Source of the DNA: Nansenia antarctica
Taxonomy: Eukaryota > Chordata > Actinopteri > Argentiniformes > Microstomatidae
Length of the DNA stretch: 64,000 nt
NCBI GenBank assembly: GCA_963989245.1
Contig: OZ022348.1
Location: 36,775,745-36,839,744, forward strand
Reading direction: 5' to 3'
Numbering within the stretch: position 1 is the stretch's first letter; each line of letters opens with the position of its first letter. A program made the position numbers and the translations under genes. This document shows positions 1 to 14,360 of the stretch, piece by piece. The notes beneath the pieces are model-generated. The model saw only the letters and a program-made list of their open reading frames with translations. It was not told the origin of the DNA and searched no databases.

Positions 1-3000
1 TGTCTAGTCTAGACTCCCTCTCACACAGACATGCTGTGATGTCATAGACCAGAACATTCTATCTGTCTAGTCTAGACTCCCTCTCACACAGACATGCTGT
101 GATGTCATAGACCAGAACATTCTATCTGTCTAGTCTAGACTCCCTCTCACACAGACATGCTGTGATGTCTTAGACCAGAACATTCTATCTGTCTAGTCTA
201 GACTCCCTCTCACACAGACATGCTGTGATGTCATAGACCAGAACATTCTATCTGTCTAGTCTAGACTCCCTCTCACAAAGACATGCTGTGATGTCATAGA
301 CCAGAACATTCTATCTGTCTAGTCTAGACTCCCTCTCACACAGACATGCTGTGATGTCATAGACCAGAACATTCTATCTGTCTAGTCTAGACTCCCTCTC
401 ACACCAGAACATTCTATCTGTCTAGTCTAGACTCCCTCTCACACCAGAACATTCTATCTGTCTAGTCTAGACTCCCTCTCACACCAGAACATTCTATCTG
501 TCTAGTCTAGACTCCCTCTCACACACAGAACATTCTATCTGTCTAGTCTAGACTCCCTCTCACACACAGAACATTCTATCTGTCTAGTCTAGACTCCCTC
601 TCACACACAGAACATTCTATCTGTCTAGTCTAGACTCCCTCTCACACACAGAACATTCTATCTGTCTAGTCTAGACTCCCTCTCACACAGACATGCTGTG
701 ATGTCATAGACCAGAACATTCTATCTGTCTAGTCTAGACTCCCTCTCACACAGACATGCTGTGATGTCATAGACCAGAACATTCTATCTGTCTAGTCTAG
801 ACTCCCTCTCACACAGACATGCTGTGATGTCATAGACCAGAACATTCTATCTGTCTAGTCTAGACTCCCTCTCACACCAGAACATTATATCTGTCTAGTC
901 TAGACTCCCTCTCACACCAGAACATTCTATCTGTCTAGTCTAGACTCCCTCTCACACACAGAACATTCTATCTGTCCAGTCTAGACTCCCTCTCACACAC
1001 AGAACATTCTATCTGTCTAGTCTAGACTCCCTCTCACACACAGAACATTCTATCTGTCTAGTCTAGACTCCCTCTCACACACAGAACATTCTATCTGTCT
1101 AGTCTAGACTCCCTCTCACACAGACATGCTGTGATGTCATAGACCAGAACATTCTATCTGTCTAGTCTAGACTCCCTCTCACACAGACATGCTGTGATGT
1201 CATAGACCAGAACATTCTATCTGTCTAGTCTAGACTCCCTCTCACACAGACATGCTGTGATGTCATAGACCAGAACATTCTATCTGTCTAGTCTAGACTC
1301 CCTCTCACACAGACATGCTGTGATGTCATAGACCAGAACATTCAATCTGTCTAGTCTAGACTCCCTCTCACACAGACATGCTGTGATGTCATAGACCAGA
1401 ACATTCTATCTGTCTAGTCTAGACTCCCTCTCACACAGACATGCTGTGATGTCATAGACCAGAACATTCTATCTGTCTAGTCTAGACTCCCTCTCACACA
1501 GACATGCTGTGATGTCATAGACCAGAACATTCTACCTGTCTAGTCTAGACTCCCTCTCACACAGACATGCTGTGATGTCATAGACCAGAACATTCTATCT
1601 GTCTAGTCTAGACTCCCTCTCACACAGACATGCTGTGATGTCATAGACCAGAACATTCTATCTGTCTAGTCTAGACTCCCTCTCACACAGACATGCTGTG
1701 ATGTCATAGACCAGAACATTCTATCTGTCTAGTCTAGACTCCCTCTCACACAGACATGCTGTGATGTCATAGACCAGAACATTCTATCTGTCTAGTCTAG
1801 ACTCCCTCTCACACCAGAACATTCTATCTGTCTAGTCTAGACTCCCTCTCACACCAGAACATTCTATCTGTCTAGTCTAGACTCCCTCTCACACCAGAAC
1901 ATTCTATCTGTCTAGTCTAGACTCCCTCTCACACACAGAACATTCTATCTGTCTAGTCTAGACTCCCTCTCACACACAGAACATTCTATCTGTCTAGTCT
2001 AGACTCCCTCTCACACAGACATGCTGTGATGTCATAGACCAGAACATTCTATCCGTCTAGTCTAGACTCCCTCTCACACAGACATGCTGTGATGTCATAG
2101 ACCAGAACATTCTATCTGTCTAGTCTAGACTCCCTCTCACACAGACATGCTGTGATGTCATAGACCAGAACATTCTATCTGTCTAGTCTAGACTCCCTCT
2201 CACACAGACATGCTGTGATGTCATAGACCAGAACATTCTATCTGTCTAGTCTAGACTCCCTCTCACACAGACATGCTGTGATGTCTTAGACCAGAACATT
2301 CTATCTGTCTAGTCTAGACTCCCTCTCACACAGACATGCTGTGATGTCATAGACTAGAACATTCTATCTGTCTAGTCTAGACTCCCTCTCACAAAGACAT
2401 GCTGTGATGTCATAGACCAGAACATTCTATCTGTCTAGTCTAGACTCCCTCTCACACAGACATGCTGTGATGTCATAGACCAGAACATTCTATCTGTCTA
2501 GTCTAGACTCCCTCTCACACCAGAACATTCTATCTGTCTAGTCTAGACTCCCTCTCACACCAGAACATTCTATCTGTCTAGTCTAGACTCCCTCTCACAC
2601 CAGAACATTCTATCTGTCTAGTCTAGACTCCCTCTCACACACAGAACATTCTATCTGTCTAGTCTAGACTCCCTCTCACACACAGAACATTCTATCTGTC
2701 TAGTCTAGACTCCCTCTCACACAGACATGCTGTGATGTCATAGACCAGAACATTCTATCTGTCTAGTCTAGACTCCCTCTCACACAGACATGCTGTGATG
2801 TCATAGACCAGAACATTCTATCTGTCTAGTCTAGACTCCCTCTCACACAGACATGCTGTGATGTCATAGACCAGAACATTCTATCTGTCTAGTCTAGACT
2901 CCCTCTCACACAGACATGCTGTGATGTCATAGACCAGAACATTCAATCTGTCTAGTCTAGACTCCCTCTCACACAGACATGCTGTGATGTCATAGACCAG

Positions 3001-4460
3001 AACATTCTATCTGTCTAGTCTAGACTCCCTCTCACACACAGAACATTCTATCTGTCTAGTCTAGACTCCCTCTCACACACAGAACATTCTATCTGTCTAG
3101 TCTAGACTCCCTCTCACACACAGAACATTCTATCTGTCTAGTCTAGACTCCCTCTCACACACAGAACATTCTATCTGTCTAGTCTAGACTCCCTCTCACA
3201 CAGACATGCTGTGATGTCATAGACCAGAACATTCTATCTGTCTAGTCTAGACTCCCTCTCACACAGACATGCTGTGATGTCATAGACCAGAACATTCTAT
3301 CTGTCTAGTCTAGACTCCCTCTCACACAGACATGCTGTGATGTCATAGACCAGAACATTCTATCTGTCTAGTCTAGACTCCCTCTCACACAGACATGCTG
3401 TGATGTCATAGACCAGAACATTCTATCTGTCTAGTCTAGACTCCCTCTCACACAGACATGCTGTGATGTCATAGACCAGAACATTCTATCTGTCTAGTCT
3501 AGACTCCCTCTCACACAGACATGCTGTGATGTCTTAGACCAGAACATTCTATCTGTCTAGTCTAGACTCCCTCTCACACAGACATGCTGTGATGTCATAG
3601 ACCAGAACATTCTATCTGTCTAGTCTAGACTCCCTCTCACAAAGACATGCTGTGATGTCATAGACCAGAACATTCTATCTGTCTAGTCTAGACTCCCTCT
3701 CACACAGACATGCTGTGATGTCATAGACCAGAACATTCTATCTGTCTAGTCTAGACTCCCTCTCACACCAGAACATTCTATCTGTCTAGTCTAGACTCCC
3801 TCTCACACCAGAACATTCTATCTGTCTAGTCTAGACTCCCTCTCACACCAGAACATTCTATCTGTCTAGTCTAGACTCCCTCTCACACACAGAACATTCT
3901 ATCTGTCTAGTCTAGACTCCCTCTCACACACAGAACATTCTATCTGTCTAGTCTAGACTCCCTCTCACACACAGAACATTCTATCTGTCTAGTCTAGACT
4001 CCCTCTCACACACAGAACATTCTATCTGTCTAGTCTAGACTCCCTCTCACACAGACATGCTGTGATGTCATAGACCAGAACATTCTATCTGTCTAGTCTA
4101 GACTCCCTCTCACACAGACATGCTGTGATGTCATAGACCAGAACATTCTATCTGTCTAGTCTAGACTCCCTCTCACACAGACATGCTGTGATGTCATAGA
4201 CCAGAACATTCTATCTGTCTAGTCTAGACTCCCTCTCACACCAGAACATTATATCTGTCTAGTCTAGACTCCCTCTCACACCAGAACATTCTATCTGTCT
4301 AGTCTAGACTCCCTCTCACACACAGAACATTCTATCTGTCCAGTCTAGACTCCCTCTCACACACAGAACATTCTATCTGTCTAGTCTAGACTCCCTCTCA
4401 CACACAGAACATTCTATCTGTCTAGTCTAGACTCCCTCTCACACACAGAACATTCTATCT

Positions 4461-7400
4461 GTCTAATCTAGACTCCCTCTCACACAGACATGCTGTGATG
4501 TCATAGACCAGAACATTCTATCTGTCTAGTCTAGACTCCCTCTCACACAGACATGCTGTGATGTCATAGACCAGAACATTCTATCTGTCTAGTCTAGACT
4601 CCCTCTCACACAGACATGCTGTGATGTCATAGACCAGAACATTCTATCTGTCTAGTCTAGACTCCCTCTCACACAGACATGCTGTGATGTCATAGACCAG
4701 AACATTCAATCTGTCTAGTCTAGACTCCCTCTCACACAGACATGCTGTGATGTCATAGACCAGAACATTCTATCTGTCTAGTCTAGACTCCCTCTCACAC
4801 ACAGAACATTCTATCTGTCTAGTCTAGACTCCCTCTCACACACAGAACATTCTATCTGTCTAGTCTAGAATCCCTCTCACACACAGAACATTCTATCTGT
4901 CTAGTCTAGACTCCCTCTCACACACAGAACATTCTATCTGTCTAGTCTAGACTCCCTCTCACACAGACATGCTGTGATGTCATAGACCAGAACATTCTAT
5001 CTGTCTAGTCTAGACTCCCTCTCACACAGACATGCTGTGATGTCATAGACCAGAACATTCTATCTGTCTAGTCTAGACTCCCTCTCACACAGACATGCTG
5101 TGATGTCATAGACCAGAACATTCTATCTGTCTAGTCTAGACTCCCTCTCACACCAGAACATTATATCTGTCTAGTCTAGACTCCCTCTCACAACAGAACA
5201 TTCTATCTGTCTAGTCTAGACTCCCTCTCACACACAGAACATTCTATCTGTCCAGTCTAGACTCCCTCTCACACACAGAACATTCTATCTGTCTAGTCTA
5301 GACTCCCTCTCACACACAGAACATTCTATCTGTCTAGTCTAGACTCCCTCTCACACACAGAACATTCTATCTGTCTAGTCTAGACTCCCTCTCACACAGA
5401 CATGCTGTGATGTCATAGACCAGAACATTCTATCTGTCTAGTCTAGACTCCCTCTCACACAGACATGCTGTGATGTCATAGACCAGAACATTCTATCTGT
5501 CTAGTCTAGACTCCCTCTCACACAGACATGCTGTGATGTCATAGACCAGAACATTCTATCTGTCTAGTCTAGACTCCCTCTCACACAGACATGCTGTGAT
5601 GTCATAGACCAGAACATTCAATCTGTCTAGTCTAGACTCCCTCTCACACAGACATGCTGTGATGTCATAGACCAGAACATTCTATCTGTCTAGTCTAGAC
5701 TCCCTCTCACACAGACATGCTGTGATGTCATAGACCAGAACATTCTATCTGTCTAGTCTAGACTCCCTCTCACACAGACATGCTGTGATGTCATAGACCA
5801 GAACATTCTATCTGTCTAGTCTAGACTCCCTCTCACACAGACATGCTGTGAGGTCATAGACCAGAACATTCTATCTGTCTAGTCTAGACTCCCTCTCACA
5901 CAGACATGCTGTGATGTCATAGACCAGAACATTCTATCTGTCTAGTCTAGACTCCCTCTCACACAGACATGCTGTGATGTCATAGACCAGAACATTCTAT
6001 CTGTCTAGTCTAGACTCCCTCTCACACAGACATGCTGTGATGTCATAGACCAGAACATTCTATCTGTCTAGTCTAGACTCCCTCTCACACACAGAACATT
6101 CTATCTGTCTAGTCTAGACTCCCTCTCACACACAGAACATTCTATCTGTCTAGTCTAGACTCCCTCTCACACAGACATGCTGTGATGTCATAGACCAGAA
6201 CATTCTATCTGTCTAGTCTAGACTCCCTCTCACACAGACATGCTGTGATGTCATAGACCAGAACATTCTATCTGTCTAGTCTAGACTCCCTCTCACACAG
6301 ACATGCTGTGATGTCATAGACCAGAACATTCTACCTGTCTAGTCTAGACTCCCTCTCACACAGACATGCTGTGATGTCATAGACCAGAACATTCTATCTG
6401 TCTAGTCTAGACTCCCTCTCACACAGACATGCTGTGATGTCATAGACCAGAACATTCTATCTGTCTAGTCTAGACTCCCTCTCACACAGACATGCTGTGA
6501 TGTCATAGACCAGAACATTCTATCTGTCTAGTCTAGACTCCCTCTCACACAGACATGCTGTGATGTCATAGACCAGAACATTCTATCTGTCTAGTCTAGA
6601 CTCCCTCTCACACCAGAACATTCTATCTGTCTAGTCTAGACTCCCTCTCACACCAGAACATTCTATCTGTCTAGTCTAGACTCCCTCTCACACCAGAACA
6701 TTCTATCTGTCTAGTCTAGACTCCCTCTCACACACAGAACATTCTATCTGTCTAGTCTAGACTCCCTCTCACACACAGAACATTCTATCTGTCTAGTCTA
6801 GACTCCCTCTCACACAGACATGCTGTGATGTCATAGACCAGAACATTCTATCCGTCTAGTCTAGACTCCCTCTCACACAGACATGCTGTGATGTCATAGA
6901 CCAGAACATTCTATCTGTCTAGTCTAGACTCCCTCTCACACAGACATGCTGTGATGTCATAGACCAGAACATTCTATCTGTCTAGTCTAGACTCCCTCTC
7001 ACACAGACATGCTGTGATGTCATAGACCAGAACATTCTATCTGTCTAGTCTAGACTCCCTCTCACACAGACATGCTGTGATGTCTTAGACCAGAACATTC
7101 TATCTGTCTAGTCTAGACTCCCTCTCACACAGACATGCTGTGATGTCATAGACTAGAACATTCTATCTGTCTAGTCTAGACTCCCTCTCACAAAGACATG
7201 CTGTGATGTCATAGACCAGAACATTCTATCTGTCTAGTCTAGACTCCCTCTCACACAGACATGCTGTGATGTCATAGACCAGAACATTCTATCTGTCTAG
7301 TCTAGACTCCCTCTCACACCAGAACATTCTATCTGTCTAGTCTAGACTCCCTCTCACACCAGAACATTCTATCTGTCTAGTCTAGACTCCCTCTCACACC

Positions 7401-10400
7401 AGAACATTCTATCTGTCTAGTCTAGACTCCCTCTCACACACAGAACATTCTATCTGTCTAGTCTAGACTCCCTCTCACACACAGAACATTCTATCTGTCT
7501 AATCTAGACTCCCTCTCACACAGACATGCTGTGATGTCATAGACCAGAACATTCTATCTGTCTAGTCTAGACTCCCTCTCACACAGACATGCTGTGATGT
7601 CATAGACCAGAACATTCTATCTGTCTAGTCTAGACTCCCTCTCACACAGACATGCTGTGATGTCATAGACCAGAACATTCTATCTGTCTAGTCTAGACTC
7701 CCTCTCACACAGACATGCTGTGATGTCATAGACCAGAACATTCAATCTGTCTAGTCTAGACTCCCTCTCACACAGACATGCTGTGATGTCATAGACCAGA
7801 ACATTCTATCTGTCTAGTCTAGACTCCCTCTCACACACAGAACATTCTATCTGTCTAGTCTAGACTCCCTCTCACACACAGAACATTCTATCTGTCTAGT
7901 CTAGAATCCCTCTCACACACAGAACATTCTATCTGTCTAGTCTAGACTCCCTCTCACACACAGAACATTCTATCTGTCTAGTCTAGACTCCCTCTCACAC
8001 AGACATGCTGTGATGTCATAGACCAGAACATTCTATCTGTCTAGTCTAGACTCCCTCTCACACAGACATGCTGTGATGTCATAGACCAGAACATTCTATC
8101 TGTCTAGTCTAGACTCCCTCTCACACAGACATGCTGTGATGTCATAGACCAGAACATTCTATCTGTCTAGTCTAGACTCCCTCTCACACCAGAACATTAT
8201 ATCTGTCTAGTCTAGACTCCCTCTCACACCAGAACATTCTATCTGTCTAGTCTAGACTCCCTCTCACACACAGAACATTCTATCTGTCCAGTCTAGACTC
8301 CCTCTCACACACAGAACATTCTATCTGTCTAGTCTAGACTCCCTCTCACACACAGAACATTCTATCTGTCTAGTCTAGACTCCCTCTCACACACAGAACA
8401 TTCTATCTGTCTAGTCTAGACTCCCTCTCACACAGACATGCTGTGATGTCATAGACCAGAACATTCTATCTGTCTAGTCTAGACTCCCTCTCACACAGAC
8501 ATGCTGTGATGTCATAGACCAGAACATTCTATCTGTCTAGTCTAGACTCCCTCTCACACAGACATGCTGTGATGTCATAGACCAGAACATTCTATCTGTC
8601 TAGTCTAGACTCCCTCTCACACAGACATGCTGTGATGTCATAGACCAGAACATTCAATCTGTCTAGTCTAGACTCCCTCTCACACAGACATGCTGTGATG
8701 TCATAGACCAGAACATTCTATCTGTCTAGTCTAGACTCCCTCTCACACAGACATGCTGTGATGTCATAGACCAGAACATTCTATCTGTCTAGTCTAGACT
8801 CCCTCTCACACAGACATGCTGTGATGTCATAGACCAGAACATTCTATCTGTCTAGTCTAGACTCCCTCTCACACAGACATGCTGTGAGGTCATAGACCAG
8901 AACATTCTATCTGTCTAGTCTAGACTCCCTCTCACACAGACATGCTGTGATGTCATAGACCAGAACATTCTATCTGTCTAGTCTAGACTCCCTCTCACAC
9001 AGACATGCTGTGATGTCATAGACCAGAACATTCTATCTGTCTAGTCTAGACTCCCTCTCACACAGACATGCTGTGATGTCATAGACCAGAACATTCTATC
9101 TGTCTAGTCTAGACTCCCTCTCACACACAGAACATTCTATCTGTCTAGTCTAGACTCCCTCTCACACACAGAACATTCTATCTGTCTAGTCTAGACTCCC
9201 TCTCACACAGACATGCTGTGATGTCATAGACCAGAACATTCTATCTGTCTAGTCTAGACTCCCTCTCACACAGACATGCTGTGATGTCATAGACCAGAAC
9301 ATTCTATCTGTCTAGTCTAGACTCCCTCTCACACAGACATGCTGTGATGTCATAGACCAGAACATTCTACCTGTCTAGTCTAGACTCCCTCTCACACAGA
9401 CATGCTGTGATGTCATAGACCAGAACATTCTATCTGTCTAGTCTAGACTCCCTCTCACACAGACATGCTGTGATGTCATAGACCAGAACATTCTATCTGT
9501 CTAGTCTAGACTCCCTCTCACACAGACATGCTGTGATGTCATAGACCAGAACATTCTATCTGTCTAGTCTAGACTCCCTCTCACACAGACATGCTGTGAT
9601 GTCATAGACCAGAACATTCTATCTGTCTAGTCTAGACTCCCTCTCACACCAGAACATTCTATCTGTCTAGTCTAGACTCCCTCTCACACCAGAACATTCT
9701 ATCTGTCTAGTCTAGACTCCCTCTCACACCAGAACATTCTATCTGTCTAGTCTAGACTCCCTCTCACACACAGAACATTCTATCTGTCTAGTCTAGACTC
9801 CCTCTCACACACAGAACATTCTATCTGTCTAGTCTAGACTCCCTCTCACACAGACATGCTGTGATGTCATAGACCAGAACATTCTATCTGTCTAGTCTAG
9901 ACTCCCTCTCACACAGACATGCTGTGATGTCATAGACCAGAACATTCTATCTGTCTAGTCTAGACTCCCTCTCACACAGACATGCTGTGATGTCATAGAC
10001 CAGAACATTCTATCTGTCTAGTCTAGACTCCCTCTCACACAGACATGCTGTGATGTCATAGACCAGAACATTCTATCTGTCTAGTCTAGACTCCCTCTCA
10101 CACAGACATGCTGTGATGTCTTAGACCAGAACATTCTATCTGTCTAGTCTAGACTCCCTCTCACACAGACATGCTGTGATGTCATAGACTAGAACATTCT
10201 ATCTGTCTAGTCTAGACTCCCTCTCACAAAGACATGCTGTGATGTCATAGACCAGAACATTCTATCTGTCTAGTCTAGACTCCCTCTCACACAGACATGC
10301 TGTGATGTCATAGACCAGAACATTCTATCTGTCTAGTCTAGACTCCCTCTCACACCAGAACATTCTATCTGTCTAGTCTAGACTCCCTCTCACACCAGAA

Positions 10401-10532
10401 CATTCTATCTGTCTAGTCTAGACTCCCTCTCACACCAGAACATTCTATCTGTCTAGTCTAGACTCCCTCTCACACACAGAACATTCTATCTGTCTAGTCT
10501 AGACTCCCTCTCACACACAGAACATTCTATCT
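4461..10532. repeat. Tandem duplication of a 3,036-bp satellite block
   Basis: Positions 4461-7496 are repeated at 7497-10532. Rare variants recur at exactly 3,036 bp: GTCTAATCTA at 4461 and 7497, CTAGAATCCC at 4865 and 7901, GAGGTC at 5850 and 8886, TTCTACCTG near 6330 and 9366, and GTCTTAG at 7082 and 10118. Identity starts and ends within one monomer of the two boundaries, as expected for one unequal exchange. Part of the same block (about 1440-3360) also matches at an offset of 4,799. Confidence 0.85.
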
Positions 10533-11169
10533 GTCTAGTCTAGACTCCCTCTCACACACAGAACATTCTATCTGTCTAGTCTAGACTCCCTCTCACACAC
10601 AGAACATTCTATCTGTCTAGTCTAGACTCCCTCTCACACAGACATGCTGTGATGTCATAGACCAGAACATTCTATCTGTCTAGTCTAGACTCCCTCTCAC
10701 ACAGACATGCTGTGATGTCATAGACCAGAACATTCTATCTGTCTAGTCTAGACTCCCTCTCACACAGACATGCTGTGATGTCATAGACCAGAACATTCTA
10801 TCTGTCTAGTCTAGACTCCCTCTCACACCAGAACATTATATCTGTCTAGTCTAGACTCCCTCTCACACCAGAACATTCTATCTGTCTAGTCTAGACTCCC
10901 TCTCACACACAGAACATTCTATCTGTCCAGTCTAGACTCCCTCTCACACACAGAACATTCTATCTGTCTAGTCTAGACTCCCTCTCACACACAGAACATT
11001 CTATCTGTCTAGTCTAGACTCCCTCTCACACACAGAACATTCTATCTGTCTAGTCTAGACTCCCTCTCACACAGACATGCTGTGATGTCATAGACCAGAA
11101 CATTCTATCTGTCTAGTCTAGACTCCCTCTCACACAGACATGCTGTGATGGCATAGACCAGAACATTCA

Positions 11170-12620
11170 ATCTGTCTAGTCTAGACTCCCTCTCACACAG
11201 ACATGCTGTGATGTCATAGACCAGAACATTCTATCTGTCTAGTCTAGACTCCCTCTCACACAGACATGCTGTGATGTCATAGACCAGAACATTCTATCTG
11301 TCTAGTCTAGACTCCCTCTCACACCAGAACATTCTATCTGTCTAGTCTAGACTCCCTCTCACACCAGAACATTCTATCTGTCTAGTCTAGACTCCCTCTC
11401 ACACACAGAACATTCTATCTGTCTAGTCTAGACTCCCTCTCACACACAGAACATTCTATCTGTCTAGTCTAGACTCCCTCTCACACACAGAACATTCTAT
11501 CTGTCTAGTCTAGACTCCCTCTCACACACAGAACATTCTATCTGTCTAGTCTAGACTCCCTCTCACACAGACATGCTGTGATGTCATAGACCAGAACATT
11601 CTATCTGTCTAGTCTAGACTCCCTCCCACACAGACATGCTGTGATGTCATAGACCAGAACATTCTATCTGTCTAGTCTAGACTCCCTCTCACACAGACAT
11701 GCTGTGATGTCATAGACCAGAACATTCTATCTGTCTAGTCTAGACTCCCTCTCACACAGACATGCTGTGATGTCATAGACCAGAACATTCTATCTGTCTA
11801 GTCTAGACTCCCTCTCACACAGACATGTTGTGATGTCATAGACCAGAACATTCTATCTGTCTAGTCTAGACTCCCTCTCACACCAGAACATTCTATCTGT
11901 CTAGTCTAGACTCCCTCTCACACAGACATGCTGTGATGTCATAGACCAGAACATTCTATCTGTCTAGTCTAGACTCCCTCTCACACAGACATGCTGTGAT
12001 GTCATAGACCAGAACATTCTATCTGTCTAGTCTAGACTCCCTCTCACACCAGAACATTCTATCTGTCTAGTCTAGACTCCCTCTCACACCAGAACATTCT
12101 ATCTGTCTAGTCTAGACTCCCTCTCACACACAGAACATTCTATCTGTCTAGTCTAGACTCCCTCTCACACACAGAACATTCTATCTGTCTAGTCTAGACT
12201 CCCTCTCACACACAGAACATTCTATCTGTCTAGTCTAGACTCCCTCTCACACACAGAACATTCTATCTGTCTAGTCTAGACTCCCTCTCACACAGACATG
12301 CTGTGATGTCATAGACCAGAACATTCTATCTGTCTAGTCTAGACTCCCTCCCACACAGACATGCTGTGATGTCATAGACCAGAACATTCTATCTGTCTAG
12401 TCTAGACTCCCTCTCACACAGACATGCTGTGATGTCATAGACCAGAACATTCTATCTGTCTAGTCTAGACTCCCTCTCACACAGACATGCTGTGATGTCA
12501 TAGACCAGAACATTCTATCTGTCTAGTCTAGACTCCCTCTCACACAGACATGTTGTGATGTCATAGACCAGAACATTCTATCTGTCTAGTCTAGACTCCC
12601 TCTCACACCAGAACATTCTA
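11170..12620. repeat. Tandem duplication of a 725-bp satellite block
   Basis: CCCTCCCACA occurs at 11621 and 12346, and AGACATGTTG at 11821 and 12546, each 725 bp apart. The monomer lengths between the markers also sum to 725. The outer boundaries are approximate. Confidence 0.75.
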
Positions 12621-13629
12621 TCTGTCTAGTCTAGACTCCCTCTCACACCAGAACATTCTATCTGTCTAGTCTAGACCCCCTCTCACACCAGAACATTCTA
12701 TCTGTCTAGTCTAGACTCCCTCTCACACACAGAACATTCTATCTGTCTAGTCTAGACTCCCTCTCACACACAGAACATTCTATCTGTCTAGTCTAGACTC
12801 CCTCTCACACAGACATGCTGTGATGTCATAGACCAGAACATTCTATCTGTCTAGTCTAGACTCCCTCTCACACAGACATGCTGTGATGTCATAGACCAGA
12901 ACATTCTATCTGTCTAGTCTAGACTCCCTCTCACACAGACATGCTGTGATGTCATAGACCAGAACATTCTATCTGTCTAGTCTAGACTCCCTCTCACACA
13001 GACATGCTGTGATGTCATAGACCAGAACATTCTATCTGTCTAGTCTAGACTCCCTCTCACACAGACATGCTGTGATGTCATAGACCAGAAAGTTTTATCT
13101 GTCTAGTCTAGACTCCCTCTCACACAGACATGCTGTGATGTCATAGACCAGAACATTCTATCTGTCTAGTCTAGACTCCCTCTCACACAGACATGCTGTG
13201 ATGTCATAGACCAGAACATTCTATCTGTCTAGTCTAGACTCCCTCTCACACAGACATGCTGTGATGTCATAGACCAGAACATTCTATCTGTCTAGTCTAG
13301 ACTCCCTCTCACACCAGAACATTCTATCTGTCTAGTCTAGACTCCCTCTCACACCAGAACATTCTATCTGTCTAGTCTAGACCCCCTCTCACACCAGAAC
13401 ATTCTATCTGTCTAGTCTAGACTCCCTCTTACACACAGAACATTATATCTGTCTAGTCTAGACTCCCTCTCACACACAGAACATTCTATCTGTCTAGTCT
13501 AGACTCCCTCTCACACAGACATGCTGTGATGTCATAGACCAGAACATTCTATCTGTCTAGTCTAGACTCCCTCTCACATAGACATGCTGTGATGTCATAG
13601 ACCAGAACATTCTATCTGTCTAGTCTAGA

Positions 13630-14360
13630 CTCCCTCTCACACCAGAACATTATATCTGTCTAGTCTAGACTCCCTCTCACACCAGAACAATCTATCTGTC
13701 TAGTCTAGACTCCCTCTCACTCCAGAACATTCTATCTGTCTAGTCTAGACTCCCTCTCACACACAGAACATTCTATCTGTCTAGTCTAGACTCCCTCTCA
13801 CACACACAGAACATTCTATCTGTCTAGTCTAGACTCCCTCTCACACAGACATAATGTGATGTCATAGACCAGAACATTCTATCTGTCTAGTCTAGACTCC
13901 CTCTCACACAGACATGCTGTGATGTCATAGACCAGAACATTCTATCTGTCTAGTCTAGACTCCCTCTCACACAGACATGCTGTGATGTCATAGACCAGAA
14001 CATTCTATCTGTCTAGTCTAGACTCCCTCTCACACCAGAACATTATATCTGTCTAGTCTAGACTCCCTCTCACACCAGAACAATCTATCTGTCTAGTCTA
14101 GACTCCCTCTCACTCCAGAACATTCTATCTGTCTAGTCTAGACTCCCTCTCACACACAGAACATTCTATCTGTCTAGTCTAGACTCCCTCTCACACACAC
14201 AGAACATTCTATCTGTCTAGTCTAGACTCCCTCTCACACAGACATAATGTGATGTCATAGACCAGAACATTCTATCTGTCTAGTCTAGACTCCCTCTCAC
14301 ACAGACATGCTGTGATGTCATAGACCAGAACATTCTATCTGTCTAGTCTAGACTCCCTCT
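13630..14360. repeat. Tandem duplication of a 393-bp satellite block
   Basis: The unit is three variant 40-bp monomers (ATTATATC, ACAATCT, CACTCC), one 41-bp monomer, one 43-bp monomer with an extra CA, and three 63-bp monomers, the first with CATAATGTG. It recurs at 393 bp (ACCAGAACAT at 13641 and 14034; ATAATG at 13851 and 14244). The second copy is short by one long monomer. Confidence 0.75.
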
